This document shows, one piece after another, positions 1 to 9,855 of a stretch of 64,000 bases of DNA. Positions within the stretch are counted from its first letter, which is position 1, and every line of letters starts with the position of its first letter. The DNA is from Peristeroidobacter agariperforans. GTDB lineage: Bacteria > Pseudomonadota > Gammaproteobacteria > Steroidobacterales > Steroidobacteraceae. The notes beneath the pieces are model-generated. The model worked only from the letters and a program-made list of their open reading frames with translations, searched no databases and was not told the DNA's origin. Position numbers and translations under genes: made by a program. The DNA lies in the NCBI RefSeq assembly GCF_004138335.1, contig NZ_RYFW01000001.1, positions 248,001 to 312,000 on the forward strand, given 5' to 3'.

Positions 1-578
1 TGGGCGAGGCCCATGCGAAAGCCGGCTATCGCCAATGGGGCGGCCTGATGCAGGACGATGTCACCGATGCCGTCAAAGCGATGGTGGAACGCGGCGTGGC
101 GGACCCGAAACGCATCTGCATTGCCGGCGCCAGCTACGGCGGTTACGCCGCACTGGCGGGAGCGGCGTTCACGCCCGAGCTATATGCCTGCGCGATCAGC
201 ATCAACGGCGTGAGCGACCTGCCGCTGATGCTCGGCTACGAGAAATTATCGATGGGTTCGGAGTCGGATTCGGTCGCGTATTGGGCGGAACACATCGGCG
301 CGGCCAACGACGAGAATGTCATCGCCAAATCCCCGGCCCGGGCCGCGCGAGGCGTTCGAGCGCCAATCCTGTTACTCCACGGCAGTAGCGATACCGTGGT
401 GCCGCCGGTGCAGACACAAGTCATGTTCAAAGCATTGCAGGCGCACGGCAAGCCCTACAAGTTCGTCGAGCTGCCCGGCGAAGATCACTGGTTATCGCGC
501 AGTGACACGCGCATCCGCGTGCTCACCGAAATGGAAACATTTCTGTGGAGCTATCTGGGGCCGCAAAATCGGGAGTGA
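1..578 (+). CDS. Prolyl oligopeptidase family (S9) serine peptidase, C-terminal part
   Basis: The reading frame is open from base 3 and the gene begins before the window, so only about 191 C-terminal residues are visible. They form an alpha/beta-hydrolase catalytic domain of the S9 type. The nucleophile motif GASYGGYAA lies near base 130, the acid motif HGSSDTVVP near base 380 and the histidine in GEDHWLS near base 485, which is the usual S9 order. The family hydrolyses peptides, often acyl-aminoacyl or dipeptidyl substrates, and many members are exported. The N-terminal propeller, signal peptide and start are outside the window, so the subfamily cannot be given. Confidence 0.85.
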   Translation, partial: GEAHAKAGYRQWGGLMQDDVTDAVKAMVERGVADPKRICIAGASYGGYAALAGAAFTPELYACAISINGVSDLPLMLGYEKLSMGSESDSVAYWAEHIGAANDENVIAKSPARAARGVRAPILLLHGSSDTVVPPVQTQVMFKALQAHGKPYKFVELPGEDHWLSRSDTRIRVLTEMETFLWSYLGPQNRE

Positions 579-589
579 CGCGCGCCCTC

Positions 590-2440
590 TCAGGCGCTAT
601 TCATCAACTGCTCCATCGGCAGCATGTCCGCCTGCGCCGCGCGGCGGGCGGCGGCGAGCAGGTCGACGATGCGATCGTCGCTTCGGAGCACGAAACTGTT
701 GCCGGCCTGTTGTTTGGCGTACTTCTTCACGTGCGCGAGCAGATGCGCAACCGCATCCGCACTGGTTGCGCCGATAGTCTCCGAGTCCAGCGCGGCAACA
801 GACAGGGTGAGCAAGGGATACTTGCGCGGGCGACCGTCGCGATCGGTCGCAGTGATGGACTTTGCCGAGGCATGCTCGGGCGAATAGAAATCTGCGACGG
901 TTTCACTGAATCGATTCAACACATTCACGACGCGCTCGCGCCAGTCCGCCGACCGCATGACGACCAGAAAATCGTCGCCACCCACGTGACCGACGAAATC
1001 CAGCCGCGCCGAGAAATGTTCCTTGAGCAGCCCGGCCAGGTGCAGGATCACCTGGTCGCCGTGCGCATAGCCATACACGTCGTTGTAGGGCTTGAAGGAA
1101 TCCAGATCGAAATACGCGACGATGAAACGTTTGCGCACTTCGATGAGCTTGTCGATGCTGCTGCGAACCGCGGCGTTGCCGGGCAGCAGCGTCAGCGGAT
1201 TGGAATGTTTCGCCGACTGCAGTTGCTGTTCCGTGATGAGCCGGAGCACGTCGATGGTCTGACCCAGGCCGTGATAGCGCCCCTCTTTGGTGATGACGAA
1301 CTCTTCGGTGAGTCGCGGCCGGCTTTTCTGCGTCACCAGGCGGCTGACCTGCTCCAGGCGCAGCTGCCCGTCGATGAGCAACGTCGGCGTCTCCATCACC
1401 GCGGTGACCGGCTTCTTGTTGAAGATCTCCGGGTGCAACGGTTTGGCGAGCAGGTCGAACAGGCGCTCGCGACGCACGACGCCGAGCGGCCGGCCGTCCT
1501 GCACGATCGGCAGCGTCAGTTGTTCCGGGTTGTCGCGAAACAAATCGGCGACTTCGGTAACGCGCATGTCCGGCGGCACCGGCGGCACGTACGTCGAGAT
1601 GTGCTCGGCGAGCAGCGCCGTGTAAGTAACGATGGAGCGATCTAGCGACTCCAGCTGCTGGAGCGCCGCGACCGGCGTCGAGCTGGGGCGACCGAACAAA
1701 TGACCTTGCAGCCGATCCAGGCCGAGATCCACGAGCTCGCGGCATTCGCGCTCGGTCTCGACGCCTTCGGCGATGACGCGGCAACCCATGGCGCGACCCA
1801 TGTCGAGCATGGAGCGCACGAACTCGAGCTTGGTGGCGTCGGCATCGATGCCGGTGACGAAATAACGATCGATCTTCACGTAGTCGGGTTTCAGCTCCGA
1901 CCAGGTGCGCAGGCCCGACGAGCCCGCACCGAGATCGTCGATGGCAATGGCGCAGCCCACCTCGCGCAGCCGTTGCATGGCCGAGCGCAGGCGGTCGTAG
2001 TCTTCCAGCAGACTTTCCTCGGTCAGCTCGATGACACAACGGTCCATCGGCATGCCGACGCTGGTCGCCAGATCGACGAAGCGCTCGGCGAAATTCGGAT
2101 GCTCGTAGATGGTGTCGGGAGAAACATTGATGAACAGCTGGCCGGACACGCGCGCCGCGACAAAACGCCTGAAGGCGTTTTGCATGCACAGAAAGTCGAG
2201 CTCGACCTTCAGGCCGGCGCGACGAGCCGCTTCAAACAGATTCTGAGGAGCGTGCAGCCAACTATCGGACGGGCCGCGGGTCAGGGCCTCATAGCCGCAA
2301 ACACCGCGCGAGCGCGGGTCGACGATGGGCTGAAACAGGGTCGTGATGCGTCCCTCGCGCATGAGCTCCGCGAGCTCCAGCGCCGATGCATCCAATCGGC
2401 GCAGGCGTAGCGTCGGCGAGTCGGGACGTGGGTCGGACAT
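590..2440 (-). CDS. EAL-CBS-GGDEF cyclic-di-GMP signalling protein
   Basis: About 616 residues with no membrane segment, so probably cytoplasmic. Residues about 25-265 are an EAL phosphodiesterase domain with the motifs YEALTRG, NVSP, ELTEES, IDDLGAGSSGL, DYVKID and IAEGVET, all consistent with an active enzyme. A CBS pair follows (about 285-410), then a GGDEF domain (about 420-590) with DLDSFKPYND and GGDDF in place of GGDEF. The EAL domain may degrade cyclic di-GMP. The variant GGDEF may be a weak cyclase or a GTP-binding regulatory domain, and the CBS pair may sense adenine nucleotides. A TTG two codons upstream (2446) is an alternative start. Neither start has a clear Shine-Dalgarno. Confidence 0.93.
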   Translation of the reverse strand: MSDPRPDSPTLRLRRLDASALELAELMREGRITTLFQPIVDPRSRGVCGYEALTRGPSDSWLHAPQNLFEAARRAGLKVELDFLCMQNAFRRFVAARVSGQLFINVSPDTIYEHPNFAERFVDLATSVGMPMDRCVIELTEESLLEDYDRLRSAMQRLREVGCAIAIDDLGAGSSGLRTWSELKPDYVKIDRYFVTGIDADATKLEFVRSMLDMGRAMGCRVIAEGVETERECRELVDLGLDRLQGHLFGRPSSTPVAALQQLESLDRSIVTYTALLAEHISTYVPPVPPDMRVTEVADLFRDNPEQLTLPIVQDGRPLGVVRRERLFDLLAKPLHPEIFNKKPVTAVMETPTLLIDGQLRLEQVSRLVTQKSRPRLTEEFVITKEGRYHGLGQTIDVLRLITEQQLQSAKHSNPLTLLPGNAAVRSSIDKLIEVRKRFIVAYFDLDSFKPYNDVYGYAHGDQVILHLAGLLKEHFSARLDFVGHVGGDDFLVVMRSADWRERVVNVLNRFSETVADFYSPEHASAKSITATDRDGRPRKYPLLTLSVAALDSETIGATSADAVAHLLAHVKKYAKQQAGNSFVLRSDDRIVDLLAAARRAAQADMLPMEQLMNSA

Positions 2441-2652
2441 GCGCAACTAATGCCGGGATTACCCGGCTTTCCCCTCGATTCCTTAGGGCTTTGGAGTTGA
2501 CACAAGTTAAGTCCGTCCCGGGGCCGGGAACAGAGAACGGTTTCGCATCGACGGCGTAACGCCATCGCGGACTACACATACAAATGCGAAATCTGTGAGG
2601 AAGCGCACACCGGCCCCACCCCCTCTGCGAGGGGGCGGTACCGCTGTGCTCT
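2441..2652. other. Intergenic region between rho and the EAL-CBS-GGDEF gene
   Basis: About 210 bases between the rho stop and the start of the EAL-CBS-GGDEF gene, both on the minus strand. It holds a GC-rich hairpin close to the rho stop (separate entry) and, by position, the promoter of the cyclic-di-GMP gene. No convincing open frame or RNA gene is visible. Confidence 0.5.
2619..2635 (-). terminator. GC hairpin downstream of rho
   Basis: CCCCCTC and GAGGGGG flank a 3-base loop, 18 bases past the rho stop codon on the minus strand. There is no T-run after it, so it may protect the 3' end or be a weak or Rho-dependent end rather than an intrinsic terminator. Confidence 0.45.
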
Positions 2653-4148
<1,496 letters not shown>

Positions 4149-4152
<4 letters not shown>

Positions 4153-4478
4153 AGTTTGCTGTCCAGAAATGCGGCCAGGTCTGATTTACGGAGGGCTCCC
4201 ACCTTCTGGCCTTCGACCTGACCGTTCTTGAAGAGAATCAGGGTGGGAATGCCGCGCACGGCGAAGCGTTGCGGCGTCTTGGGGTTCTCGTCGATGTTGA
4301 GCTTGGCGATCGTGACCTTCTCTTTATATTCGGTCGCGATCTCGTTCAGCATCGGCGCGATCATCTTGCAGGGCCCGCACCATTCCGCCCAGAAGTCCAG
4401 CAGGACCGGGCCCTTGGCCTTGACGACGTCATCTTCGAAGCTGGCGTCGGTGACATGCACAATCGTCTCGCTGCTCAC
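4149..4478 (-). CDS. trxA: Thioredoxin
   Basis: 109 residues, the normal length, with the active site WCGPCK and the cis-proline segment GIPTL. It is a cytoplasmic disulfide reductase that donates electrons to ribonucleotide reductase, peroxiredoxins and similar partners. The GTG start is supported by a GGAG 9 bases upstream. The stop overlaps the GTG of rho by four bases, so trxA-rho are one transcription unit, as in E. coli. The gene is divergent from rhlB across about 500 bases. Confidence 0.97.
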
Positions 4479-4985
4479 CAGAAACTCTCCGGGGGTGATG
4501 GAAGGAAATAGGCGGGTGTTGTGGAATTGGAGCGACTCAAACCTTCGGTTCGGTCATGGGGTGAATGTGGGCGGCGACGCGCCATATGGGTCGGCGGAAA
4601 TGACCGGGTGACTTGAACGTGTCCGGTCGGGCACAATGCCCGGGCCTAGTGACTTGATTGCCTTGGGCCGAACTCCATACGAAGGCCGCGTGAATGCTTC
4701 GGAAAAATCTGTGTGAGCGGTGCTCGTGCTCGATGTAAGCCAGTCTGCTAAAGCTAAAGCCAGTTACTCGCCCCTTCCGGTCGAGTGTCCGCTTGAGTAT
4801 CCCCCTGAACACCCTCTTGAGTATCGAATGAGATACTCCACTGAGGGATACGTCTTCGAGGGGCTTGGAGCCTGTGCTCCGTTCGGGGCAGGTGCGGATG
4901 AGTCCGCTTCGTTGAGGCTTATTAAAACCGGGTGCCTGGCAATTTGCAAGCGCCCCCCTCTCTTCCACCGGGTAAATCATATCGA
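4479..4985. other. Divergent intergenic region between trxA-rho and rhlB
   Basis: About 507 bases with no convincing gene. It must hold the promoters for trxA-rho (leftward) and rhlB (rightward). The middle part (4785-4850) is a degenerate 12-base periodic repeat (separate entry). The long leader is compatible with post-transcriptional or attenuation control of rho, which is autoregulated in E. coli, but no specific attenuator could be identified by eye. Confidence 0.6.
4785..4850 (-). repeat. Degenerate 12-base tandem repeat with GATACTC / GAGTATC core
   Basis: On the minus strand successive 12-base units read approximately GGATACTCAAGC, GGACACTCGACC, GGGTGTTCAGGG and CGATACTCAAGA. Read as protein the register is a four-residue YSxG-like period. 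CTTGAGTATC occurs twice, 24 bases apart (4792-4801 and 4816-4825). GAGTATC (4819-4825) and GATACTC (4832-4838) also form a hairpin with a 6-base loop. No protein-coding role is supported. Confidence 0.6.
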
Positions 4986-6503
4986 ATGGCTGAATCGCAC
5001 TTAACTGAGCTGTCCTTCTCGAGCCTGCATCTGCCGGAAGCTCTGCAGAAAGGACTGGCTGACGCCTCGTTCGAGCGTTGCACGCCCATCCAGGCACAAA
5101 CCCTGCCGCAGGCTCTCGCCGGGCTAGACGTTGCCGGGCAGGCGCAAACAGGAACGGGGAAAACCGCGGCATTTCTAGTAGCGATGTACGCGCGACTGAT
5201 GCGCGAGCCTCCTCCGGCGTCGCGCAGCTTGAATGCACCGCGGGCTTTGATCATCGCCCCAACGCGCGAGCTCGCGGTCCAGATCCATCGCGACGCCGAG
5301 GTGCTCGGCTCGCACACGGGTCTGCAACTCGGCCTCGCCTTCGGCGGCGTCGACTACGAGAAACAGAGGCATCATCTCGAGGCGGGCGTCGATGTCCTCA
5401 TGGGCACGCCCGGCCGCATCATCGACTTCGTCAAACAGAAGGTGATCGACCTGCGCTCGGTGCAAGTCCTGGTGCTGGACGAGGCCGATCGCATGTTCGA
5501 TCTCGGCTTCATCGCGGATATCCGCTACATATTGAGGCGGCTGCCGGATCCTCAAGCCCGTCTCAACATGTTGTTCTCCGCGACGCTCTCCCATCGCGTG
5601 CTCGAGCTCGCCTACGAGCACATGAACGAGCCGACGCTGGTGCGCATCGAGCCGGACAAGATGACGGTGGATCGCGTCCGTCAGGTGATCTACTACCCTT
5701 CCAACGATGAGAAGCCGCGCTTGCTGGTCGGCTTGCTGAAGCACATGGACCCGCGACGCAGTATGGTGTTCGTGAACACCCGGCGCGCGGCCGAAGAAAT
5801 CGAAGGGCTGTTGCGAAGCAATGACATCAACGCCGAAGCGATTTCAGGCGACGTTCCCCAGCGCAAGCGCTTGCGAATGCTTCGTGATTTTCACGAAGGC
5901 ACGCTCGCCGTTCTCATCGGCACCGACGTGGCATCGCGCGGCTTGCACATTCCCGATGTGAGTCACGTATTCAACTACGATTTGCCGCAGGACCCCGAGG
6001 ACTACGTGCATCGTATCGGTCGAACCGCGCGCGCCGGCACCGAAGGTGACGCGATCAGCTTCGGTTGCGAGGAGTACGTGATTTCCCTGCCGGATATCGA
6101 GGCGTACATCGGCCGCAAGCTGCCCGTCGCGGCAGTCGCCACTGACATGCTTCCGGAGATCGTTTCGCCTGCCCCGCTGCCGAGACGTCACTTCGGCGGA
6201 GGCGGCGGTCGTGGCAAACCAGGACGCGGCGGTGGTAGCCGCTCCGGCGGTGGCGGCGGTCGCGGAGGCGGCGGAGGTCGCAGCGATCGTCGTCGCACTG
6301 GCGGAGGTGGCGGTGGTCATTCATCACCTCGCCCGCCCGCGGCAGAAGCGCCCGTAGCGGTTGCACCCGACGAAGCCAGTGCGAGTGGAACTAACGGCGA
6401 AGCCGCGCACGAAGCGCCGCCGAGAAAGAGACGCCGCAGACGTCGTAGCAAACGTTCGAACAGCACCGGCCCAGGCACGCCACCGGCGCCGGAAGCGACT
6501 TAG
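4986..6503 (+). CDS. rhlB: DEAD-box RNA helicase RhlB with Gly/Arg-rich tail
   Basis: 505 residues. The ATG at 4986 is chosen because [14 protein letters not shown] matches the RhlB N-terminus; an in-frame ATG at 4932 would add 18 unmatched residues. All helicase motifs are present: the Q-motif region [28 protein letters not shown] in [17 protein letters not shown], and [10 protein letters not shown]. The last 110 residues or so are a Gly-rich and RGG-like tail followed by a basic RRRRRR segment, typical of RNA-binding extensions. E. coli RhlB unwinds RNA for the degradosome. The divergent position next to trxA-rho is conserved with E. coli and supports the assignment. Confidence 0.95.
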   Translation: MAESHLTELSFSSLHLPEALQKGLADASFERCTPIQAQTLPQALAGLDVAGQAQTGTGKTAAFLVAMYARLMREPPPASRSLNAPRALIIAPTRELAVQIHRDAEVLGSHTGLQLGLAFGGVDYEKQRHHLEAGVDVLMGTPGRIIDFVKQKVIDLRSVQVLVLDEADRMFDLGFIADIRYILRRLPDPQARLNMLFSATLSHRVLELAYEHMNEPTLVRIEPDKMTVDRVRQVIYYPSNDEKPRLLVGLLKHMDPRRSMVFVNTRRAAEEIEGLLRSNDINAEAISGDVPQRKRLRMLRDFHEGTLAVLIGTDVASRGLHIPDVSHVFNYDLPQDPEDYVHRIGRTARAGTEGDAISFGCEEYVISLPDIEAYIGRKLPVAAVATDMLPEIVSPAPLPRRHFGGGGGRGKPGRGGGSRSGGGGGRGGGGGRSDRRRTGGGGGGHSSPRPPAAEAPVAVAPDEASASGTNGEAAHEAPPRKRRRRRRSKRSNSTGPGTPPAPEAT

Positions 6504-6532
6504 CGAGAGCGGCGAAAGCGGCGAGCCGGTTG

Positions 6533-7237
6533 TTATTTGGCCAGCTCGCCGAGCAGATGACTCACGGCTTCCACCGATTTGAATTCCGTGATCTCTCTCT
6601 TTTCCATCCCGGAATCCGGCTTCGAGATGGCGAAGATGTGCGCGATGCCGTGGTTCTTCGCCGCGCGCAGCACCGAGTGACTGTCATCGACGAACAACGT
6701 CCGCTGCGGATCGAATCCCAACGCCGCTTCGAGCTGCTGCCAGAACGCCGGATGTTCCTTGGGCATCCCGAAGCTGTGCGAGCTGAACACCACGTCGAAA
6801 TAGTTCAGCAGTCCGGTCTGGGTCGCCTTCACTTTCAGCGAATCGCGATGCGCATTGGTTACCAACGCGACCTGCACGTTCTTCTCTCGTAGCGCGCGTA
6901 GAAATTCCTCCGCGCCTGGCAGGAATCGCACGTGCTCGCGCACCTCGCGCTTCATGCCGGCGATATCCAGCGACAGCGCGCGCGTCCAGAAATCCGTGCA
7001 GTACCAGTCCAACGTGCCCTGCCGGTCCGCGAACATGGGGCGCAACACCTCGCGCGCCTGCTCCAGTGTCAGTCCGTGCTTGACGGCATATCGCTCCGGA
7101 ACCAGTTCCAGCCAGAAGTAATTGTCAAATCGCAGGTCCAGCAGCGTGCCGTCCATGTCCAGCAACACAGTATCGATAGCCTGCCAGCACGGCAGGGCAG
7201 CCACGGACCGGGCTGCGGAAATCAGGGACGAGCTCAA
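6533..7237 (-). CDS. yrfG: HAD-superfamily 5'-nucleotidase, YrfG-like (GMP/IMP nucleotidase)
   Basis: Up to 234 residues. The haloacid dehalogenase motifs are clear: LLDMDGTLLDL (nucleophile Asp), LVTNAH (motif II), GMPKE (motif III Lys) and FVDDSHSVL (motif IV). The wider match TVLLDMDGTLLDLRFDNYFW and TLDWYCTDFW is characteristic of YrfG, which dephosphorylates purine mononucleotides. The frame opens with TTG at 7237; an in-frame GTG at 7204 is closer to the E. coli length, so the start is uncertain. It converges on rhlB with about 29 bases between stops. Confidence 0.88.
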   Translation of the reverse strand: MSSSLISAARSVAALPCWQAIDTVLLDMDGTLLDLRFDNYFWLELVPERYAVKHGLTLEQAREVLRPMFADRQGTLDWYCTDFWTRALSLDIAGMKREVREHVRFLPGAEEFLRALREKNVQVALVTNAHRDSLKVKATQTGLLNYFDVVFSSHSFGMPKEHPAFWQQLEAALGFDPQRTLFVDDSHSVLRAAKNHGIAHIFAISKPDSGMEKREITEFKSVEAVSHLLGELAK

Positions 7238-7315
7238 GCGAAATTCTCGGTTCGTGGCGACGGCGGGTGGCCGTATGATAGGGCAACCTTGGGCAATGTC
7301 GGGGGATGCGGGTTA

Positions 7316-7852
7316 ATGGAATTGGGTTGGGGCGCACTGGTGCTGATCGTGATGAGCGCCGCAGGCTTTTGGTTCCTGCGGGACAGTCTCGCGGCCCGTG
7401 AACGCGCCAATGCCGCGGCAATGGAGGCCTGCCAGCGCCTGAGCCTGCAGTTCCTGGACGGTACTGTCGCATTCGCGCGACTGTCGTTCACCCGTGAGCA
7501 CGGCCAACTTGGCATCCGTAGAACGTACGTGTTCGATTACACGGCCAACAGTATCGAGCGGCGTCAGGGATTCGTCATATTGCTCGGCCGACGCGTCGAG
7601 TCAGTAGGTTACGCACCCGGCGAGGAGCGGCGCGGCCAGCCGCAGCCGCCAGCGCCATCGATTTCGCTGTCCGCGACGTTCACTCCGCCGCCGCCCGCCG
7701 AACCTCCGGCGCCCGGCCCGGCCGAAAGCGCCCAAGTATTCGATCTCGCGGACTGGCGCGCGCGCCGCCGCGGGACCGAACAACAGCAAACGGCCTCACA
7801 GCGGCGCACGGGCGCGACCGACCACACAAATGGTCAGGATCACCATCAGTAG
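7316..7852 (+). CDS. DUF3301 family membrane-anchored protein
   Basis: 178 residues. An N-terminal hydrophobic segment (GALVLIVMSAAGFWFL) is followed by a conserved region with the DUF3301 hallmarks: RDSLAARERANAAAMEAC, LQFLDGTVAFARLS, and RRTYVFDYT near residues 75-82. The C-terminal half is Pro/Ala-rich and poorly conserved. The function of the family is unknown. The ATG at 7316 is chosen because the hydrophobic segment follows at once. The stop (7850-7852) abuts the YdcH-like gene, so the two and mscS probably form one operon. Confidence 0.8.
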   Translation: MELGWGALVLIVMSAAGFWFLRDSLAARERANAAAMEACQRLSLQFLDGTVAFARLSFTREHGQLGIRRTYVFDYTANSIERRQGFVILLGRRVESVGYAPGEERRGQPQPPAPSISLSATFTPPPPAEPPAPGPAESAQVFDLADWRARRRGTEQQQTASQRRTGATDHTNGQDHHQ

Positions 7853-7878
7853 TGCGGCTTGCGCTAAAGTACGCGCCG

Positions 7879-8103
7879 ATGAGCGAAGCGGAAAACAATG
7901 TCGAGACTGAAACTTTCCGTCGCCTGGAGCGGCTGCGGGAGTTACGCATCGAGCATCGCGACCTGGATGACGTCATCCACCGGTTGCAGATGGACTTGTA
8001 CGTCAACGAAGTGCAACTGCGACGCCTCAAGAAACGAAAACTCATGTTGAAGGACCAGATCGCCCGCCTGGAAAGCGAGCTGATCCCCGACCTCAACGCT
8101 TGA
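7879..8103 (+). CDS. YdcH-like (DUF465) small coiled-coil protein
   Basis: 74 residues from the ATG at 7879 (MSEAENN). It is highly charged and heptad-like throughout (RRLERLRELRIEHRDLDDVI, LRRLKKRKLMLKDQIARLE), as in the DUF465 family, whose C-terminus commonly reads LKKRKLxLKDxI. The role of the family is unknown. An in-frame ATG at 7852 would add nine residues that do not fit the family. It sits 9 bases upstream of mscS in the same orientation. Confidence 0.85.
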   Translation: MSEAENNVETETFRRLERLRELRIEHRDLDDVIHRLQMDLYVNEVQLRRLKKRKLMLKDQIARLESELIPDLNA

Positions 8104-8112
8104 TCCCCACTC

Positions 8113-9429
8113 ATGCAGGAATTGCTGCATAACGCAGGCCTGGCTCTGGAGGCCCTGCTCACTCCTACATCGCTTCTGCAACTGGCAGCGATCGCCATCG
8201 CCATTCTGGTGGCCTGGTGGTTCGGCCGGCAGGTGCGCAACACCGAGCGCGGCAAGCTCGCGCTGGTGCAAACCGGATTTCAGGCGCGCCTGACCGAAGC
8301 GCTGATGATCACGGCCCCGCACCTTGCGGCGCTGGTGCTCATCGCAGCGTTCGGCGGCGCTTTGCACGCGCTCAAGGCGAACAGCCGGCTGGTCGACCTG
8401 GCGATCACGCTGTCCGGCCTGCTGCTGCTGATTCGCTTCGCCGTCTACGTGGTGCGGGTGTCGCTCGGCAACCGCACCAAGGGCTGGGGCAACTTCATCA
8501 CGTTTGCGATCTGGAGCTTGCTGGCGCTGCACGTCCTGGGCTGGTTCGATCCGCTGGTGCAGGCGTTCGACAGCGTCGGCATCAACGCCGGCAACCGGCG
8601 CATCACGCTGTGGTCGGTGATCAAGATCCTGTTCACCGTCGGCGCGTTCATCCTGGTCGCGGTATGGATCGCGCGGTGGTTCGAGCGGCGGCTGATGTCG
8701 ATGCAGGGCCTCGCGCTCAGCATGCGCATCGGCATCGCCAAGTTCTCGCAGGCATTCCTCATCGGGTTGTCGATCCTGCTGGGCCTGAACGCCGCGGGCC
8801 TGGATCTCACCACGCTGAATATCTTCACCGGCGCGCTCGGTATCGGCCTGGGCTTCGGCCTGCAAGCCATCGCCGCCAATTTTGTCAGTGGCTTCGTGCT
8901 GCTGATGGACCGCTCGATCAAACCCGGTGACGTCATCAGCTTCACCGGCACGACCGGCACCAGTACCGAAGGCTTCGGTTGGGTGCAGGAGCTGCGCGGC
9001 CGCTACGTGGTCGTGCGCGATCGCGACGGCGTCGAGACGCTGGTGCCGAACCAGAATTTGATCACCAATCCGGTGATCAACTGGAGCTACACCGATCCGC
9101 GCGTTCGCCTCAAGCTGCCGGTGCGCGTCAGTTACAAATGCGACCCGGAGAAGGCGCTGGAGCTGCTGCTCAAGGCGGCGGAGGACCAGCCTCGCATCCT
9201 GCGCGACCCGAAGCCGGTATCGCGAATGATGGGCTTCAACGATTACGGCTTCGACCTCGAGCTGCGCTTCTGGATCGCCGACCCGCAGGAGGGCGTGAAC
9301 AACGTGCGCTCCGAAGCGAATCGCGCCATCTGGCGGCTGTTCAAGGAGAACGACATCATCATTCCGGTCGCGCAGCGCGAAGTCATTCTCGAAATGCGCG
9401 AGCGCGGCCCCGTCGCGCGCGATGCTTGA
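8113..9429 (+). CDS. MscS-family mechanosensitive ion channel
   Basis: 438 residues with about five hydrophobic segments: near residues 20-38, 73-93, 100-120, 140-155 and 170-190. The pore-lining helix region GLNAAGLDLTTLNIFTGALGIGLGFGLQ (stated in two parts: GLNAAGLDLTTLNI, FTGALGIGLGFGLQ) and the beta domain with IKPGDVISF and LVPNQNLITNPVINWSY match MscS. Such channels open under membrane tension and release solutes during osmotic downshock. The N-terminal part is longer than in E. coli MscS (286 residues). The stop at 9427-9429 is three bases before the arfB start. Confidence 0.93.
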   Translation: MQELLHNAGLALEALLTPTSLLQLAAIAIAILVAWWFGRQVRNTERGKLALVQTGFQARLTEALMITAPHLAALVLIAAFGGALHALKANSRLVDLAITLSGLLLLIRFAVYVVRVSLGNRTKGWGNFITFAIWSLLALHVLGWFDPLVQAFDSVGINAGNRRITLWSVIKILFTVGAFILVAVWIARWFERRLMSMQGLALSMRIGIAKFSQAFLIGLSILLGLNAAGLDLTTLNIFTGALGIGLGFGLQAIAANFVSGFVLLMDRSIKPGDVISFTGTTGTSTEGFGWVQELRGRYVVVRDRDGVETLVPNQNLITNPVINWSYTDPRVRLKLPVRVSYKCDPEKALELLLKAAEDQPRILRDPKPVSRMMGFNDYGFDLELRFWIADPQEGVNNVRSEANRAIWRLFKENDIIIPVAQREVILEMRERGPVARDA

Positions 9430-9431
9430 TC

Positions 9432-9848
9432 ATGGCGCTCGAGAATGAGCTGGGCATTCCGGAAGAAGCCATCGACCTGCGCTTCATCCGCTCCGGCGGC
9501 CCCGGCGGACAAAACGTCAACAAGGTCGCCACCGCAGCCCAACTCCGCTGCGATTTGAAGTTGTGGCCCGCGCTGCCCGAGCGCGTTCGTGCTCGCCTGC
9601 GCACCCTCGCCGGCCGCCGGCTCACCAGCGACGACGTGATCGTGATCAGCGCGCAGCGCTTCCGTACGCAGGAACACAACAAACGCGATGCGCTGGAACG
9701 CTTGGGCGAAATGATCACCCAAGCCCGCATCGAGCCTCGCGTTCGCAAGGCGACCAAACCGACTCGCGCGTCGAAGGAACGGCGCCTGGAAGGAAAGCAG
9801 AAGCGCAGCGACGTAAAGAAAGGGCGCAAGGTCAGTCAGGACTGGTGA
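9432..9848 (+). CDS. arfB: Alternative ribosome-rescue factor ArfB (YaeJ), peptidyl-tRNA hydrolase
   Basis: 138 residues, close to the 140 of E. coli ArfB. It has the release-factor motif RSGGPGGQNVNKVAT with the catalytic GGQ and the basic C-terminal tail (KATKPTRASKERRLEGKQKR, then SDVKKGRK) that enters the empty mRNA channel of stalled ribosomes. It hydrolyses peptidyl-tRNA on ribosomes lacking a stop codon. The start at 9432 gives the MALENELGIPEEAIDLRFIRS N-terminus expected for ArfB. It is probably cotranscribed with mscS. Confidence 0.95.
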   Translation: MALENELGIPEEAIDLRFIRSGGPGGQNVNKVATAAQLRCDLKLWPALPERVRARLRTLAGRRLTSDDVIVISAQRFRTQEHNKRDALERLGEMITQARIEPRVRKATKPTRASKERRLEGKQKRSDVKKGRKVSQDW

Positions 9849-9855
9849 CCCGCCC

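Noticed and set aside
2452-2467. GCCGGG-ATTA-CCCGGC hairpin followed by TTT as a plus-strand terminator
   Set aside because: No plus-strand gene ends there and the T-run is only three bases; it may be part of the leader of the minus-strand gene instead.
4785-4850. CRISPR array
   Set aside because: Units are 12 bases, degenerate and contiguous, with no unique spacers and no cas genes in the window.
4764-4949. Small minus-strand protein with YSxG repeats
   Set aside because: The frame is only the translation of the 12-base repeat, lacks a ribosome site and runs into the rhlB leader.
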